Both the position numbers and the translations under genes were made by a program. Below the pieces are notes generated by a model that ran no database searches, had not been told where the DNA came from, and saw only the letters and a program-made list of their open reading frames with translations. From Deltaproteobacteria bacterium (GTDB taxonomy: Bacteria; Desulfobacterota; Desulfovibrionia; Desulfovibrionales; Desulfovibrionaceae), in the NCBI GenBank assembly GCA_031264465.1, contig JAISDX010000065.1, positions 1-39,591 of the forward strand: DNA of 39,591 nt, given 5' to 3'. Of this stretch, positions 27,961 to 36,899 are shown piece after piece (positions within the stretch are counted from its first letter, which is position 1; every line of letters begins with the position of its first letter).

Positions 27961-30246
27961 ATGTCAAATTCTTCGGTTAAATTTGCCGGTGTCGGCTGCG
28001 TGGTGGAGCTGATGCAGGGGGGACGCCCGTTGTTGGCCTGGGTGCTGGAAGAGCAATCCGGTCAGTTGCGTCTTTGGAGCATCAACAAGCGCGAGATGAA
28101 AATGGCGGCCGGGCGTGTTTTGCCCTGGCTGGGCCCGTCTTGCGGCAACGTGGGCAGCCGGCAGGAAATTCAGGAACGGCTTGAACAACACCGGAAGCGC
28201 CGGGATGAACTGGCTGCCGGGCTGGACATGCTGCAAATCTGGGAGTTGGCCCAGGGCGAGATTCGCCAGGCCGACGCCCGCTGGTTTGCCGAGCTCATCT
28301 GGCCGGAGCCGGACGCCGATCAGGTGGCGAGCATGGGGCAGGCCCTTTTGGCGCAGAAAACGCACTTCAAGTTTTCCCCGCCGGTGTTCGAGGTTTATCC
28401 GGAAGAACTGGTCGCGCAGCGCCAGGAAAAGCAGCGCGAGGAAGAAGCGCGCATGGAGCTGGCCACGGTGGGGGCGGAGATATTCCGCAAGCTTTACGAG
28501 GCCTCCCGCCAGCGCCGGGTGCTGCCGGAAAACGAACGCCCGAAATTTGCAGGCGAAGGCGGCGCCATTGCCGTTGCCCTGGCTGAACTGCTCAAGGCCC
28601 GCATTGCCGACCCGGACGCGCACGACGCGGACGGGCTGTGGAAGCGGCTGATCAAGGCCTTGCCGGCAAAGATGGGGCAGGGCGCACTGGGCCAGCCGGG
28701 GTTTACGCCGGCTGTTGCCGCCAAGCTTGAGGACGAGCCCCATTTGCCGCTGATGCTGGCCACGGCCTGGGGCTTGGTGCCGGAGCACTACAATTTTTGG
28801 CTGGACCGGGCGGACTACAACCCGGCGGCGGACTGGCATCTTCCGTACCAGAAGGAAATTGACGATATTTCAGAAGCTGTCGATAAGTTTCTTAAAGCGG
28901 CGGAGAACAACGAACTGCCGAAAATTGAACGCTGCGAAAACGAAGTGGTCAGCGTGGACCCGGACAGCACCCGGGACTGGGACGACGCCTTCAGTATCGG
29001 CCGCTCGCCCGACGGCGGCTACCGGCTGAAGGTGGCCCTGGCCTGCCCGGCTCTGGGTTGGCCGTTTGAATCTTCCGCCGGCGAAAACGGGGAGCATGCA
29101 CCCGGCCGCAAGCCTGGCCTGGACCGGGCGGTTTTCCGCCGGGCCACCAGCCTTTACCTGCCCGAGGCCGTATACTTCATGCTGCCGTCCACGCTGGCTT
29201 TGAGCTGTTACAGTCTGGAGGCCGGAAAACTCCGACCCGCCCTGCTGCTCTGGCTGGAGTTCGACCCCGCGGGCAACATGCTGGCCTTTGAGCCCCGTCT
29301 GGCCGCCGTGCGGGTCAAAGCGAACCTTACCCAGAAATACTGTGAAGCCATGCTGAACGGTGATAACGGGAACAGCGCGGGAGCCGTGAGCGCCCTGCCT
29401 GAAGACAAAGCCGCCCTGGCCGCCATGTTCCAAAATGGCTTGGCCCTGGCGGAAAAGCTCCAGGCCCGGCGCCTGGAAAACGGGGCCATTATTACCGAGC
29501 GTCCGGAAATTGATATCGTGGTCAAAGCGGACGATGAGGGCGTCAGCGTGGCTCTGGAGCGTGCCGCGGCCGTGCCGCGAACCCAGTTGCTGGTCAGCGA
29601 GCTGATGATCGCCGCTACCCTGGCCCTGACCCAATGGTGCATGGAAAACGCTATCCCGCTCTTGTACCGCTCGCAGGATGTTGCCCTGCCCAGGGAATTT
29701 GCCGGCATCTGGCGGCGGGAGGAGGAAATAGCCCGCGTGCTCAAGGCGTTGCCGCCTTCGCTGCTCGGCCTGGAGCCCAAGCCGCACGCCGGCCTGGGGG
29801 TGAAGTTTTATTCCAGTTTCACCGCGCCCATCCGGCGTTACCCGGACCTGCTCAACGAATCCCAGGTGGTCTGCCGTCTGCAAACCGGCCAGCCCAGGCT
29901 GAGCAAAGACGAACTGGCCGCGCTGCTGCCCCAGCTCAATTCCCGCCTGGACCAGGCCGGGCAGATTCAGCGTTTCCGGCCGCGCTACTGGAAGCTGTTG
30001 TTCTTCCAGCAGCAGGAGCAGCAGGCGCAACGGCGTAAAACCCGCTTGAACTACTGGGACGCGGTCATTACAGAGGAAAACAGTTATTTTGTCGGGGTTA
30101 TGCTGGAGGCCGCCCAGCTTTACCTGCGCGGCCCTCGGCAGCTTTTCGGCGGCAGGACCGTGCCCGGCACCCCGGTGCGGGTGCGCCTAGGCAAAATCAA
30201 TCCGCTGCGCAACGAAATCCAGATTATGGAAGTGTTGGAAGAGTAA
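27961..30246 (+). CDS. RNase II/R (RNB) family exoribonuclease
   Basis: The protein has 761 residues. The RNB catalytic core starts near residue 325, with metal ligands D333, D339, D341 and D342 in SVDPDSTRDWDDAFSI. It ends with the RNA-contacting arginines of FTAPIRRYPDLLN near residue 630. Conserved helpers include LPEAVYFMLPSTLALSCYSLEAGKLRPALL and LLVSELMIAATLALTQW. The N-terminal 300 residues are divergent and contain a charged helical stretch (EELVAQRQEKQREEEARMELA). No clear cold-shock domains can be pointed out by eye. 3'-to-5' single-strand RNA degradation is expected. The start is preceded by a hairpin cluster and has no good ribosome site. ATG 28012 in frame is an alternative. Confidence 0.85.
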   Translation: MSNSSVKFAGVGCVVELMQGGRPLLAWVLEEQSGQLRLWSINKREMKMAAGRVLPWLGPSCGNVGSRQEIQERLEQHRKRRDELAAGLDMLQIWELAQGEIRQADARWFAELIWPEPDADQVASMGQALLAQKTHFKFSPPVFEVYPEELVAQRQEKQREEEARMELATVGAEIFRKLYEASRQRRVLPENERPKFAGEGGAIAVALAELLKARIADPDAHDADGLWKRLIKALPAKMGQGALGQPGFTPAVAAKLEDEPHLPLMLATAWGLVPEHYNFWLDRADYNPAADWHLPYQKEIDDISEAVDKFLKAAENNELPKIERCENEVVSVDPDSTRDWDDAFSIGRSPDGGYRLKVALACPALGWPFESSAGENGEHAPGRKPGLDRAVFRRATSLYLPEAVYFMLPSTLALSCYSLEAGKLRPALLLWLEFDPAGNMLAFEPRLAAVRVKANLTQKYCEAMLNGDNGNSAGAVSALPEDKAALAAMFQNGLALAEKLQARRLENGAIITERPEIDIVVKADDEGVSVALERAAAVPRTQLLVSELMIAATLALTQWCMENAIPLLYRSQDVALPREFAGIWRREEEIARVLKALPPSLLGLEPKPHAGLGVKFYSSFTAPIRRYPDLLNESQVVCRLQTGQPRLSKDELAALLPQLNSRLDQAGQIQRFRPRYWKLLFFQQQEQQAQRRKTRLNYWDAVITEENSYFVGVMLEAAQLYLRGPRQLFGGRTVPGTPVRVRLGKINPLRNEIQIMEVLEE

Positions 30247-30254
30247 AGCATTCA

Positions 30255-30277
30255 GCAAAATTCCGCAGGAATTTTGC
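30255..30277. repeat. 10-bp hairpin between the RNase II and MBL-fold genes
   Basis: GCAAAATTCC (30255-30264) and GGAATTTTGC (30268-30277) form a perfect stem with a three-base loop. It starts 9 bp after the stop codon. It lacks a trailing T-tract and resembles the larger hairpin at 39369-39403 in its AAAATTCC/GGAATTTT core. Confidence 0.6.
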
Positions 30278-30301
30278 CTGGTTGAACAGGAGAACAAGGT
30301 T

Positions 30302-31150
30302 ATGCTGAAGATATCCGTACTGCTTGAAGATTGTGATGCGCCCGGCTTCGGCTACGAACATGGGCTTTCTCTCCTGCTTGACAGCGATGAGGCCGTAATC
30401 CTTTTTGATACCGGTGAAAGCGGCGTTTTTACCCGCAACGCCGAAAAAATGGGACTGGACCTGGGCCGGGTTACGGAAATAGTGCTGTCGCACGGCCATC
30501 ACGACCACGGCAACGGTCTGGCCGGCGGGCTACCCTGCATCGCCCGGAAAAAGGGCATGCGTGACCTCCCGCCGCTCATCGCGCACCCGGAAATAACCCT
30601 GCCGCGGCGGTTTTTTGTGGGCGTTTCCGCCGACTGCCCGGAGGGCTGGATGGACGTGGGCATTAACCAGCTCAGTCTGATGGAGCTTGGCAAATGGCCG
30701 ACCCGCTATTCCCGCGCCCCGCTCTGGTTGCGCGACAAGATTGTGTTTCTCGGCGAAATACCGCAAAAATACCCGCACTTGGCCGTGCGCGTGGGCGAAA
30801 CCCCCACCGGCCCGGACGGCGCCTTTGAGCCGGACCGCCTGGCCGACGACACCGCCCTGGCTTACGTGACGCCCAAGGGGCTGGTTATTGTGGCCGGCTG
30901 TTCGCACTCCGGCGTGGTGAACATCATTGAGCAGGCCAGGGCCGTGACCGGCGTGAACAAAGTCCACGCCCTGTTCGGCGGTCTGCATTTTCGCGACATG
31001 GCTCCGGCGGCCATCGAGCAGAGCATCGAATACCTGCGGGGGCTGGAACTGGCCGAAGTCTGGGCCGCCCACTGCACCGAGCACGATCTGGCCGGCCTGC
31101 CGGGCCAGATCCAGCTGAAAACCGGGAAAATTCACTGTATCGATTATTAA
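30302..31150 (+). CDS. MBL-fold metallohydrolase, dihydropteroate-synthase-like (COG1237 type)
   Basis: This is a 282-residue metallo-beta-lactamase-fold protein. The metal motif SHGHHDHGNGL gives H64, H66, D68 and H69. Further conserved elements are LFDTGESGVFTRNAEKMGLDL, LAYVTPKGLVIVAGCSHSGVVNIIEQA and HALFGGLHF, the pattern of the COG1237 subfamily. That subfamily is often named after 7,8-dihydropterin-6-methyl-aminobenzene-phosphate synthase, a methanopterin-pathway enzyme. In a Desulfovibrio-like organism the true substrate is uncertain. The ATG follows AGGAG by nine bases. It lies between an exoribonuclease gene and a protease gene and gives no clear pathway hint. Confidence 0.85.
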   Translation: MLKISVLLEDCDAPGFGYEHGLSLLLDSDEAVILFDTGESGVFTRNAEKMGLDLGRVTEIVLSHGHHDHGNGLAGGLPCIARKKGMRDLPPLIAHPEITLPRRFFVGVSADCPEGWMDVGINQLSLMELGKWPTRYSRAPLWLRDKIVFLGEIPQKYPHLAVRVGETPTGPDGAFEPDRLADDTALAYVTPKGLVIVAGCSHSGVVNIIEQARAVTGVNKVHALFGGLHFRDMAPAAIEQSIEYLRGLELAEVWAAHCTEHDLAGLPGQIQLKTGKIHCIDY

Positions 31151-31173
31151 AAATTGTGGAGACAATTTTTTAA

Positions 31174-33660
31174 ATGCGTAAAAATCATGCCATTACCGCG
31201 GCTGAACTGAGGGCCGACCTTAAACCGGCGCGCGTGCCCTACGCCAGCAGCGCCGACATAGCCCTGCGGCAAAACCTGGTGCCGCCGCAACCCCGGGCCC
31301 TGCAGGCCCTGGAACTGGCCCTGCATATTCAGGAGCCGGGCTACAACGTTTACTTGGCCGGCGAGTCCAATCTGGGCCGCTCCTACATGCTGAACTACTT
31401 CCTGCAGCCCAGGGCCAAAAAGGCCCCGGTGCCGCCGGACCTGCTCTACGTGCACAATTTCGAGAACCCGGATTCGCCGCACCTGGTCCAGGTGCCGGCC
31501 GGGCAGGGCAAAAAATTCAAGGACGCCTTGAACAAGGCCCTGGCCCGCATCCGCAAGGAACTGCCGGCCTTCATGGAACGCGAAAGCTACACCAAGCGGC
31601 GCAACTCGTTGCAGGTGAAGTTCCAGGACGAGAAAAGCAAGATCTTCAGCCATATGGATAAAGTGGCTGACGGCGAAGGTTTCAAGCTGGACCTGGACGA
31701 CAGCGGCGCCATGACTCTCTACCCCATGCTGGACGGCAAACGCCTGAGCGAGCAGGATTTTGACAAGCTGGAAACCGGGCAGCGCAACACCATCAAGCTC
31801 AAGGGCGACAGTCTGGCCCAGACCATGCACACTTACCTGCGCAAACTGGGACGGGCCGAACAGAGCTTCATTGAAAGCGAGCGCAGCCTGGAAAAGGAAG
31901 TGGCTTCCGAACTGGTGGGCGAAGTGCTGGATGTGCTTGAAGAGCGCTTTAAAGGCAAGTGCATAGAGTGCTTGCCGGAAGGTTACTTTACCCAGGTAAG
32001 GGAGGACATCCTGGAAAACCTGGACTACTTCCTGCCTGCGGAAGTGCTGCCCACGCCCGGCGCGCCTGGCGCCCCCGGGCCTTACCAGGCCCCGGCGCAT
32101 GGGGGTTTTGGAGGGCACGGCGGTTTTGGCGGCTATGGCCAGCACGAGACCCCGCCTTTTGTGGACCTGGCCCACCGCTACGACGTGAACCTGTTTGTGG
32201 ATAACGGAAAATTGCAGGGCGCGCCGGTGGTGTTTGAAGACCACCCGACCGTTTCCAACCTGCTGGGCAGTATTGAGCGCGAGTCGGAAATGGGCGCGCT
32301 GGTCACCAACTTCACCCTGGCCAAGGCCGGCTCGCTGCAGCGGGCCAACGGCGGCTTTCTGATCCTGCGGGTGGAGGACGTACTGCAATACCCGGCCGCC
32401 TGGGAGGGGCTATTGCGCAGCCTGCGCTCGGGCCGGGCCCGCCTGGACGACAACTACGAGTTCGACACCGCCAAAACCCGCAGCATCAAGCCCGAGCCGC
32501 TGGAGTTGAAAGTAAAGGTCATCCTGATCGGCGACGAGAATATCTACGACGCCCTCTACATGGCCGACAGCCGCTTTAACAAGCTGTTCCGGATCAAGGC
32601 GCAGCTCTCGCGCCGCATGCCGCGCAACGCCGCCGGAATCAAGTTTTACCTCGGCAACATCAGGCGCATCGTCGAGGCGGCGGGCCTGTTGCATTTTGAG
32701 CGCGAAGCCATGTCCGAGTTGGTCGATTACGGCTCGCACCTCCTGGAGGACAAAAGATACCTTTCTCTGGAAATACCCCTGTTGCGCCAGATCATGATTG
32801 AAGCCTCGGCCCGGGCCCAAATGGACGGCTGCACGCTGGTCACGGCCGCACACCTGCGCGAAGCCATGCACGCCCGCGAGTTCCGGGCCAATCTGGTGGA
32901 AGAGTCCTTCATGAGCGAGTACGACCGCAACCTGATCAAGGTAAACACCAGCGGGCAGGGCATCGGCACGGTGAACGGCCTGTCCGTCACCTGCTACGGC
33001 GACTTCGAGTTCGGCCTGCCGCACCAGATTTCCTGCACCGTGGGCGTCGGGCACGACGGCATCATCGACCTGGAGCGCGAAGCCGAGTTGGGCGGCCCTA
33101 TCCACACCAAGGCCATCATGATTCTGAAAAGCTACCTGGTTTCGCTCTTCGCCCGCAAGAAGCCGCTTTACCTCACGGCCAGCATCTGTTTTGAGCAGAG
33201 CTACGCCGGCATTGAGGGCGACTCCGCCTCCGGGGCCGAACTGGTCGCCCTGCTTTCGGCCATTGCCCAGGTGCCCGTGGACATGGGGCTGGCTTTTACC
33301 GGCGCCCTGAGCCAGTCCGGCCAGATCATGGCCGTGGGCGCGGTAAGCCGCAAGGTGGAAGGCTATTTCGAGGTCTGTCGCCGGCACGGCCTTTCCGGCT
33401 CCCAGGGAGTTATCATTCCCAAGGACAACCTTGAGCATCTCATGCTCAAGCAGCCGGTGCTGGAGGCCATTGAAAACCAGCAGTTCCATATCTACCCCGT
33501 GGAGCATATCAGTGAGGCCATGGAACTTTTGACGGGTATTCCCTGCGGGAAGCTGCGCAAGAACGGGAGTTTTACGCCGGATTCGCTTTATCACAAGGTT
33601 GACAGGCGGTTGGCGGAGTTGGCAAAGCTGGCCATCAAGTCCGGCCGGGACAAAGATTAG
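31174..33660 (+). CDS. LonH-like ATP-dependent protease (AAA domain plus Lon S16 protease domain)
   Basis: This 828-residue protein belongs to the Lon-related YcbZ/LonH-type proteases. The C-terminal S16 domain has catalytic Ser684 in IEGDSASGAELVALLSA and Lys727 in VSRKVEGYF, 43 residues apart, the same spacing as in Lon (S679-K722). The P-loop region reads GESNLGRS (63-70): Arg replaces the usual Lys. A region of about 210 residues (85-295) is helical, followed by a Gly-rich insertion at about 296-322 (PGAPGPYQAPAHGGFGGHGG). A degenerate AAA core follows, with a Walker-B-like GGFLILRVEDV (393-403) and a sensor-like KVILIGDENIYD. The Ser-Lys dyad supports proteolysis, while nucleotide use is doubtful. 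It starts 23 bp after the MBL gene. Confidence 0.87.
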   Translation: MRKNHAITAAELRADLKPARVPYASSADIALRQNLVPPQPRALQALELALHIQEPGYNVYLAGESNLGRSYMLNYFLQPRAKKAPVPPDLLYVHNFENPDSPHLVQVPAGQGKKFKDALNKALARIRKELPAFMERESYTKRRNSLQVKFQDEKSKIFSHMDKVADGEGFKLDLDDSGAMTLYPMLDGKRLSEQDFDKLETGQRNTIKLKGDSLAQTMHTYLRKLGRAEQSFIESERSLEKEVASELVGEVLDVLEERFKGKCIECLPEGYFTQVREDILENLDYFLPAEVLPTPGAPGAPGPYQAPAHGGFGGHGGFGGYGQHETPPFVDLAHRYDVNLFVDNGKLQGAPVVFEDHPTVSNLLGSIERESEMGALVTNFTLAKAGSLQRANGGFLILRVEDVLQYPAAWEGLLRSLRSGRARLDDNYEFDTAKTRSIKPEPLELKVKVILIGDENIYDALYMADSRFNKLFRIKAQLSRRMPRNAAGIKFYLGNIRRIVEAAGLLHFEREAMSELVDYGSHLLEDKRYLSLEIPLLRQIMIEASARAQMDGCTLVTAAHLREAMHAREFRANLVEESFMSEYDRNLIKVNTSGQGIGTVNGLSVTCYGDFEFGLPHQISCTVGVGHDGIIDLEREAELGGPIHTKAIMILKSYLVSLFARKKPLYLTASICFEQSYAGIEGDSASGAELVALLSAIAQVPVDMGLAFTGALSQSGQIMAVGAVSRKVEGYFEVCRRHGLSGSQGVIIPKDNLEHLMLKQPVLEAIENQQFHIYPVEHISEAMELLTGIPCGKLRKNGSFTPDSLYHKVDRRLAELAKLAIKSGRDKD

Positions 33661-33795
33661 AGCATTTCGTCATTGAAAGTATCTATTCCGGTGAAAGGCT
33701 CTGGCCTTGTGAAGCGAAGCGTAGCAAGGCCCGCGAGATTGGCGTAGGCGAGCTTTGCTCGCCGTTAAGCGACAACCTCCGCGACATGCTATAAG
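33661..33795. repeat. Structured intergenic element with terminal and internal palindromes
   Basis: The segment between the protease and rsmB genes holds GGCCTTG (33703-33709) paired with CAAGGCC (33725-33731), and GGCGAGC-TTT-GCTCGCC (33747-33763). Its outer ends, AGAGCATTTCG just after the stop codon and CGACATGCTAT before 33795, are imperfectly complementary. The size and layout resemble a REP- or MITE-like element. AGAGTATTTCG recurs directly after the nrdJ stop codon at 39161. It encodes no protein that I can support. Confidence 0.5.
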
Positions 33796-33909
33796 GAAGG
33801 GTTGCTTAATGAGGATTTTTGTTTCCCGGCAAGCCTTGCTCTGGCAACCGAGTTCCGGGCGGAGCCTGACGCGGCCGTGGAGCGAAAAGACCATTGGAGG
33901 CACAAAAAA

Positions 33910-35322
33910 ATGACGCCTAAATATAAAGGCTTGCAGCACCGGGCCGGCAACGACCCCAGGGCGGCGGCATTGTTGGTTGTTTCCGAAATATTGACTTCGG
34001 ACGCGGACTCGCAGGCGGCCCTGGACCGGCGCCTCAAGGCTTCCTCTCTGGTGCCGGGCGACAAATCGCTGTGCACGGAGCTGACCTATGGACTGCTCCG
34101 GCGTCATTTGCGGCTGGAGTGGTTCCTGCGGCAAAAGCTGGATAAGCCGGACAAGCTTCCGGCGGAAGTGCTGCTGATGTTGGAGTTGGCCGCCTACGAA
34201 CTGGCCCATACCCGCATTCCGGCCCACGCCAGCCTGAACTGGACGGTCAACCTGGTGCGCAACCGCTTTGGGCGGGGGCTGGCCGGGGTGGCCAACGGAG
34301 TGCTGCGCGGCTTTCAGCGCGGCTTGAGCCAGGAATACGAAAATCCGTCTTTTTACTTGGAACGCCTTGGCCTCGGCGAGGCCGGCGGGCAGGAAGAACC
34401 GGCTTTTCTGGCCGTTTTTTACGGTATGCCGGAATGGATCGTCAGGCTCTGGCTTAAAGCCTACGGACCGGAAAAAACCCGCATCTGTCTGGCGGCGGCC
34501 CAGGAACCAGCCCCCCTGGGGTTGCGCGTCAATATGCTCCGGCCGGAGGCCAGGGCCGTGCACAACGAACTCAGCCAGGCCAGGAGCGACAACGGCGGCA
34601 TGTTCTGGCTCGAGCCGGATCTCGCGGTACTGCAGGGCGGCGGGGCCGCCCTGCCGTTGCGCCGCTGGCTGGAGCAGGGGCTGGTCAGCTGTCAGTCGCC
34701 TGGAGCCTACCAGGCTCTCTGGGCCCTGCGGCCGCGTAACTGGAAGCTCCCGATCTGGGACGCCTGCTCCGGGCGTGGCGGCAAGAGCCTGGCCCTCCTG
34801 GAGCAAGGCATACCCGTAGCCCTGCTCAGCGACGCCAGCGCCGCCCGCCTGTCCGGCTTCGGGCAGGAATTCGACCGGCTCTTCGGCCCGGCGGAAGGGC
34901 GCATTGCAAACGCGCCGGAACTGCCGGAAAGCAAGGCCGGCGCCGCCGGAGGCCTGCCGGCCGGGCAAAAATTCGGCACAGTGCTGCTGGACGTGCCTTG
35001 TTCCGGCCTGGGCACTTTGTCGCATCGGCCGGAAATACGCTGGCGCCGCTCCCCGGAAGACCTGGAGAAACTTTGCGCCAGCCAGGCGGAAATTCTGGAG
35101 GCCGGCGCCGCCGCCCTGCAGCCTGGCGGCCGCCTGGTTTACCTCACCTGCACGCTTAACCCGGCGGAGAACCTGGAGCAGGTGGAACTTTTTCTGGAAA
35201 AGCACCCGGAGTTTAAAAAAGAATTGTTGTGGGATGCTCTGGAAGGGCAGAACTGGCCGCAGGAACTGGTATTTTTCCCTTGCCTGGGCGAGTTCTTCTG
35301 TGGCGCGGTTCTGACCCGCTAG
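33910..35322 (+). CDS. rsmB: 16S rRNA (cytosine-967-C5)-methyltransferase
   Basis: The 470-residue protein runs from the ATG at 33910, which has GGAGG nine bases upstream. An earlier in-frame ATG at 33802 would add 36 residues unlike the family. The N-terminal NusB-like RNA-binding domain (about 15-135) precedes a Rossmann SAM-methyltransferase domain. Motif I reads DACSGRGGKSLAL where the family norm is DACAAPGGKT. The two cysteines of the m5C mechanism are present: Cys364 in DVPCSGLGTLSHRPEIRW and catalytic Cys414 in YLTCTLNPAEN. RsmB is the closest match by architecture. The altered motif I deserves caution, but the family is clear. Confidence 0.88.
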   Translation: MTPKYKGLQHRAGNDPRAAALLVVSEILTSDADSQAALDRRLKASSLVPGDKSLCTELTYGLLRRHLRLEWFLRQKLDKPDKLPAEVLLMLELAAYELAHTRIPAHASLNWTVNLVRNRFGRGLAGVANGVLRGFQRGLSQEYENPSFYLERLGLGEAGGQEEPAFLAVFYGMPEWIVRLWLKAYGPEKTRICLAAAQEPAPLGLRVNMLRPEARAVHNELSQARSDNGGMFWLEPDLAVLQGGGAALPLRRWLEQGLVSCQSPGAYQALWALRPRNWKLPIWDACSGRGGKSLALLEQGIPVALLSDASAARLSGFGQEFDRLFGPAEGRIANAPELPESKAGAAGGLPAGQKFGTVLLDVPCSGLGTLSHRPEIRWRRSPEDLEKLCASQAEILEAGAAALQPGGRLVYLTCTLNPAENLEQVELFLEKHPEFKKELLWDALEGQNWPQELVFFPCLGEFFCGAVLTR

Positions 35323-35428
35323 AGACTGTTTTCCCGGGCCTTGCCCCCAGTTTCTATTTTACGAGAGGGCGCGCTTTATGCTAGCTTGAAGTCAGAGCTT
35401 GCATCAGCATCAACGAAGGACAATACTT

Positions 35429-36643
35429 ATGAAACTGGAAGATTTTGAAGGCGCAAGAGACCTGCTCAAGGGCATCGTGCGTGAAACCCGGCTAATCCGT
35501 AGCGAGTGCTTTTCCGAATATTGCGAGAACGACGTTTATATGAAGCCGGAAAACATGCAGGTTACCGGTTCGTACAAGATTCGTGGCGCTTATTGTAAAG
35601 TCAGGGCTCTGCTGCGCGAAAAAACGCCGCGCGGCATCATTACCTCGTCCGCCGGCAACCACGCCCAGGGCGTGGCCTATGCCGCGCAGAAAGCCGGCGT
35701 TAACGCCACCATTGTCATGCCCGTGACCACTCCGCTGGTCAAGGTCAACAACACCAAGCAATACGGCGCCGAAGTGGTTTTGGAGGGCGATTTTTTTGAC
35801 GAAGCCTACCAGGCCGCCCTGCGCCTGGCCGCCCAGAAGGGGTACGAGATGATCCACCCCTTCAACGATCTGGATATCGCCCTGGGCCAGGGCACCATGG
35901 TATTTGAAATTCTGCGGGATCTGCCCGACGCCGAGGTGCTGATCGTGCCCATCGGCGGCGGCGGCCTGGCCGCCGGCGTGTCCACTCTGGCGAAAATCCT
36001 CAACCCGGAAATCCATATCATCGGCGTTGAGCCCAGCGGCGCGGCCAGTATGACCCTTTCCCTCAAAAACGGGCGCATATCCACGGTCAAGAACGTACAG
36101 ACCATCGCCGACGGCGTGGCCGTGGCCACCCCCGGCGACATCGTTTTCCCCTTCATCAGGGAAAACGTGGACGAGGTTCTCCTGGTGGAGGACGAAGAGC
36201 TGCCCACGGTATTCCTGGACCTGGTGGAAAAGCACAAGCTCATCGCGGAAAACGCCGGCCTGCTCAGCCTGGCCGCCCTGCGCAAGCTTAACTTCAAGGG
36301 CCGTAAGGTCGTGTCCGTCATCAGCGGCGGCAACATGGACGTCATGACCATGGCCGGCATGGTGCAGTACGGGCTGGTGGACCGGCGCCGCGTCTTCACT
36401 TTCTCCGCCCTCCTGCCCGACCGCCCCGGCGCCCTTGCCAAGCTGACCAGCCTGGTGGCCAAGCACAAGGGCAACCTGATCCGCCTGGAGCACAACCGCT
36501 TTGTCAACGTGAACCGCAACGCGGCCGTGGAGCTGGAAATAACCCTGGAAGCCTTTGGCCGCGAACACCGCGACGAAATTATGGAAGCGCTCAAGGAAGC
36601 GGGGTACGACGCCCACCTGAGCATGACCAAGACCATTACCTGA
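35429..36643 (+). CDS. ilvA: Threonine ammonia-lyase (threonine dehydratase) with ACT domain
   Basis: This PLP enzyme deaminates threonine to 2-oxobutyrate, feeding isoleucine synthesis. It has 404 residues from the ATG at 35429, with AAGGA eight bases upstream. PLP Lys50 lies in TGSYKIRGAY, and the later motifs TSSAGNHAQGVAYAA and PIGGGGLAAGVST are present. A single C-terminal ACT-like domain (about 325-404, FTFSALLPDRPGALAKLTSL) follows. This is the short 400-residue form, which differs from the 514-residue E. coli IlvA with two ACT-like domains. Catabolic TdcB has no ACT domain. Whether isoleucine inhibits it cannot be told from sequence. A GC-rich terminator follows at 36674. Confidence 0.93.
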   Translation: MKLEDFEGARDLLKGIVRETRLIRSECFSEYCENDVYMKPENMQVTGSYKIRGAYCKVRALLREKTPRGIITSSAGNHAQGVAYAAQKAGVNATIVMPVTTPLVKVNNTKQYGAEVVLEGDFFDEAYQAALRLAAQKGYEMIHPFNDLDIALGQGTMVFEILRDLPDAEVLIVPIGGGGLAAGVSTLAKILNPEIHIIGVEPSGAASMTLSLKNGRISTVKNVQTIADGVAVATPGDIVFPFIRENVDEVLLVEDEELPTVFLDLVEKHKLIAENAGLLSLAALRKLNFKGRKVVSVISGGNMDVMTMAGMVQYGLVDRRRVFTFSALLPDRPGALAKLTSLVAKHKGNLIRLEHNRFVNVNRNAAVELEITLEAFGREHRDEIMEALKEAGYDAHLSMTKTIT

Positions 36644-36673
36644 TCCTACCGGACAGATGACAAGTTGATTGGG

Positions 36674-36698
36674 CGGCCCGTGTGCGCAACGCGGGCCG
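36674..36698 (+). terminator. Probable terminator after the threonine ammonia-lyase gene
   Basis: CGGCCCG (36674-36680) pairs with CGGGCCG (36692-36698) around an 11-base loop. TTTGCTTT follows immediately. It lies 30 bp after the stop codon. The remaining gap to nrdJ (36699-36899) is AT-rich but shows no promoter or riboswitch that I can support. Confidence 0.65.
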
Positions 36699-36899
36699 TT
36701 TGCTTTATCAAGGCTCCCCGACCTTTTCCAGATCTATGATATCATTAAAAGTATTTAAAATAAATAGGTTATGAATTCGCCTCAAGCCTGCTCCGGATAA
36801 ACGGCGGCTTTCCATTTTGTCAGTATGGAGCTAAAATCGGATTTTGCCTGGTGAGGAAAAGTTCTTGTTTTTAACTCTTAGGATCGCTGTGAAATTGTC

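Noticed and set aside
28870-30030. A 386-codon minus-strand frame across the RNase II-family gene
   Set aside because: It is a shadow of the RNB domain; the translated product has no recognisable features.
36644-36899. A cobalamin riboswitch or NrdR box upstream of nrdJ
   Set aside because: No B12-box-like segment or paired NrdR palindromes were found. Cobalamin riboswitches usually control the B12-independent reductases instead.
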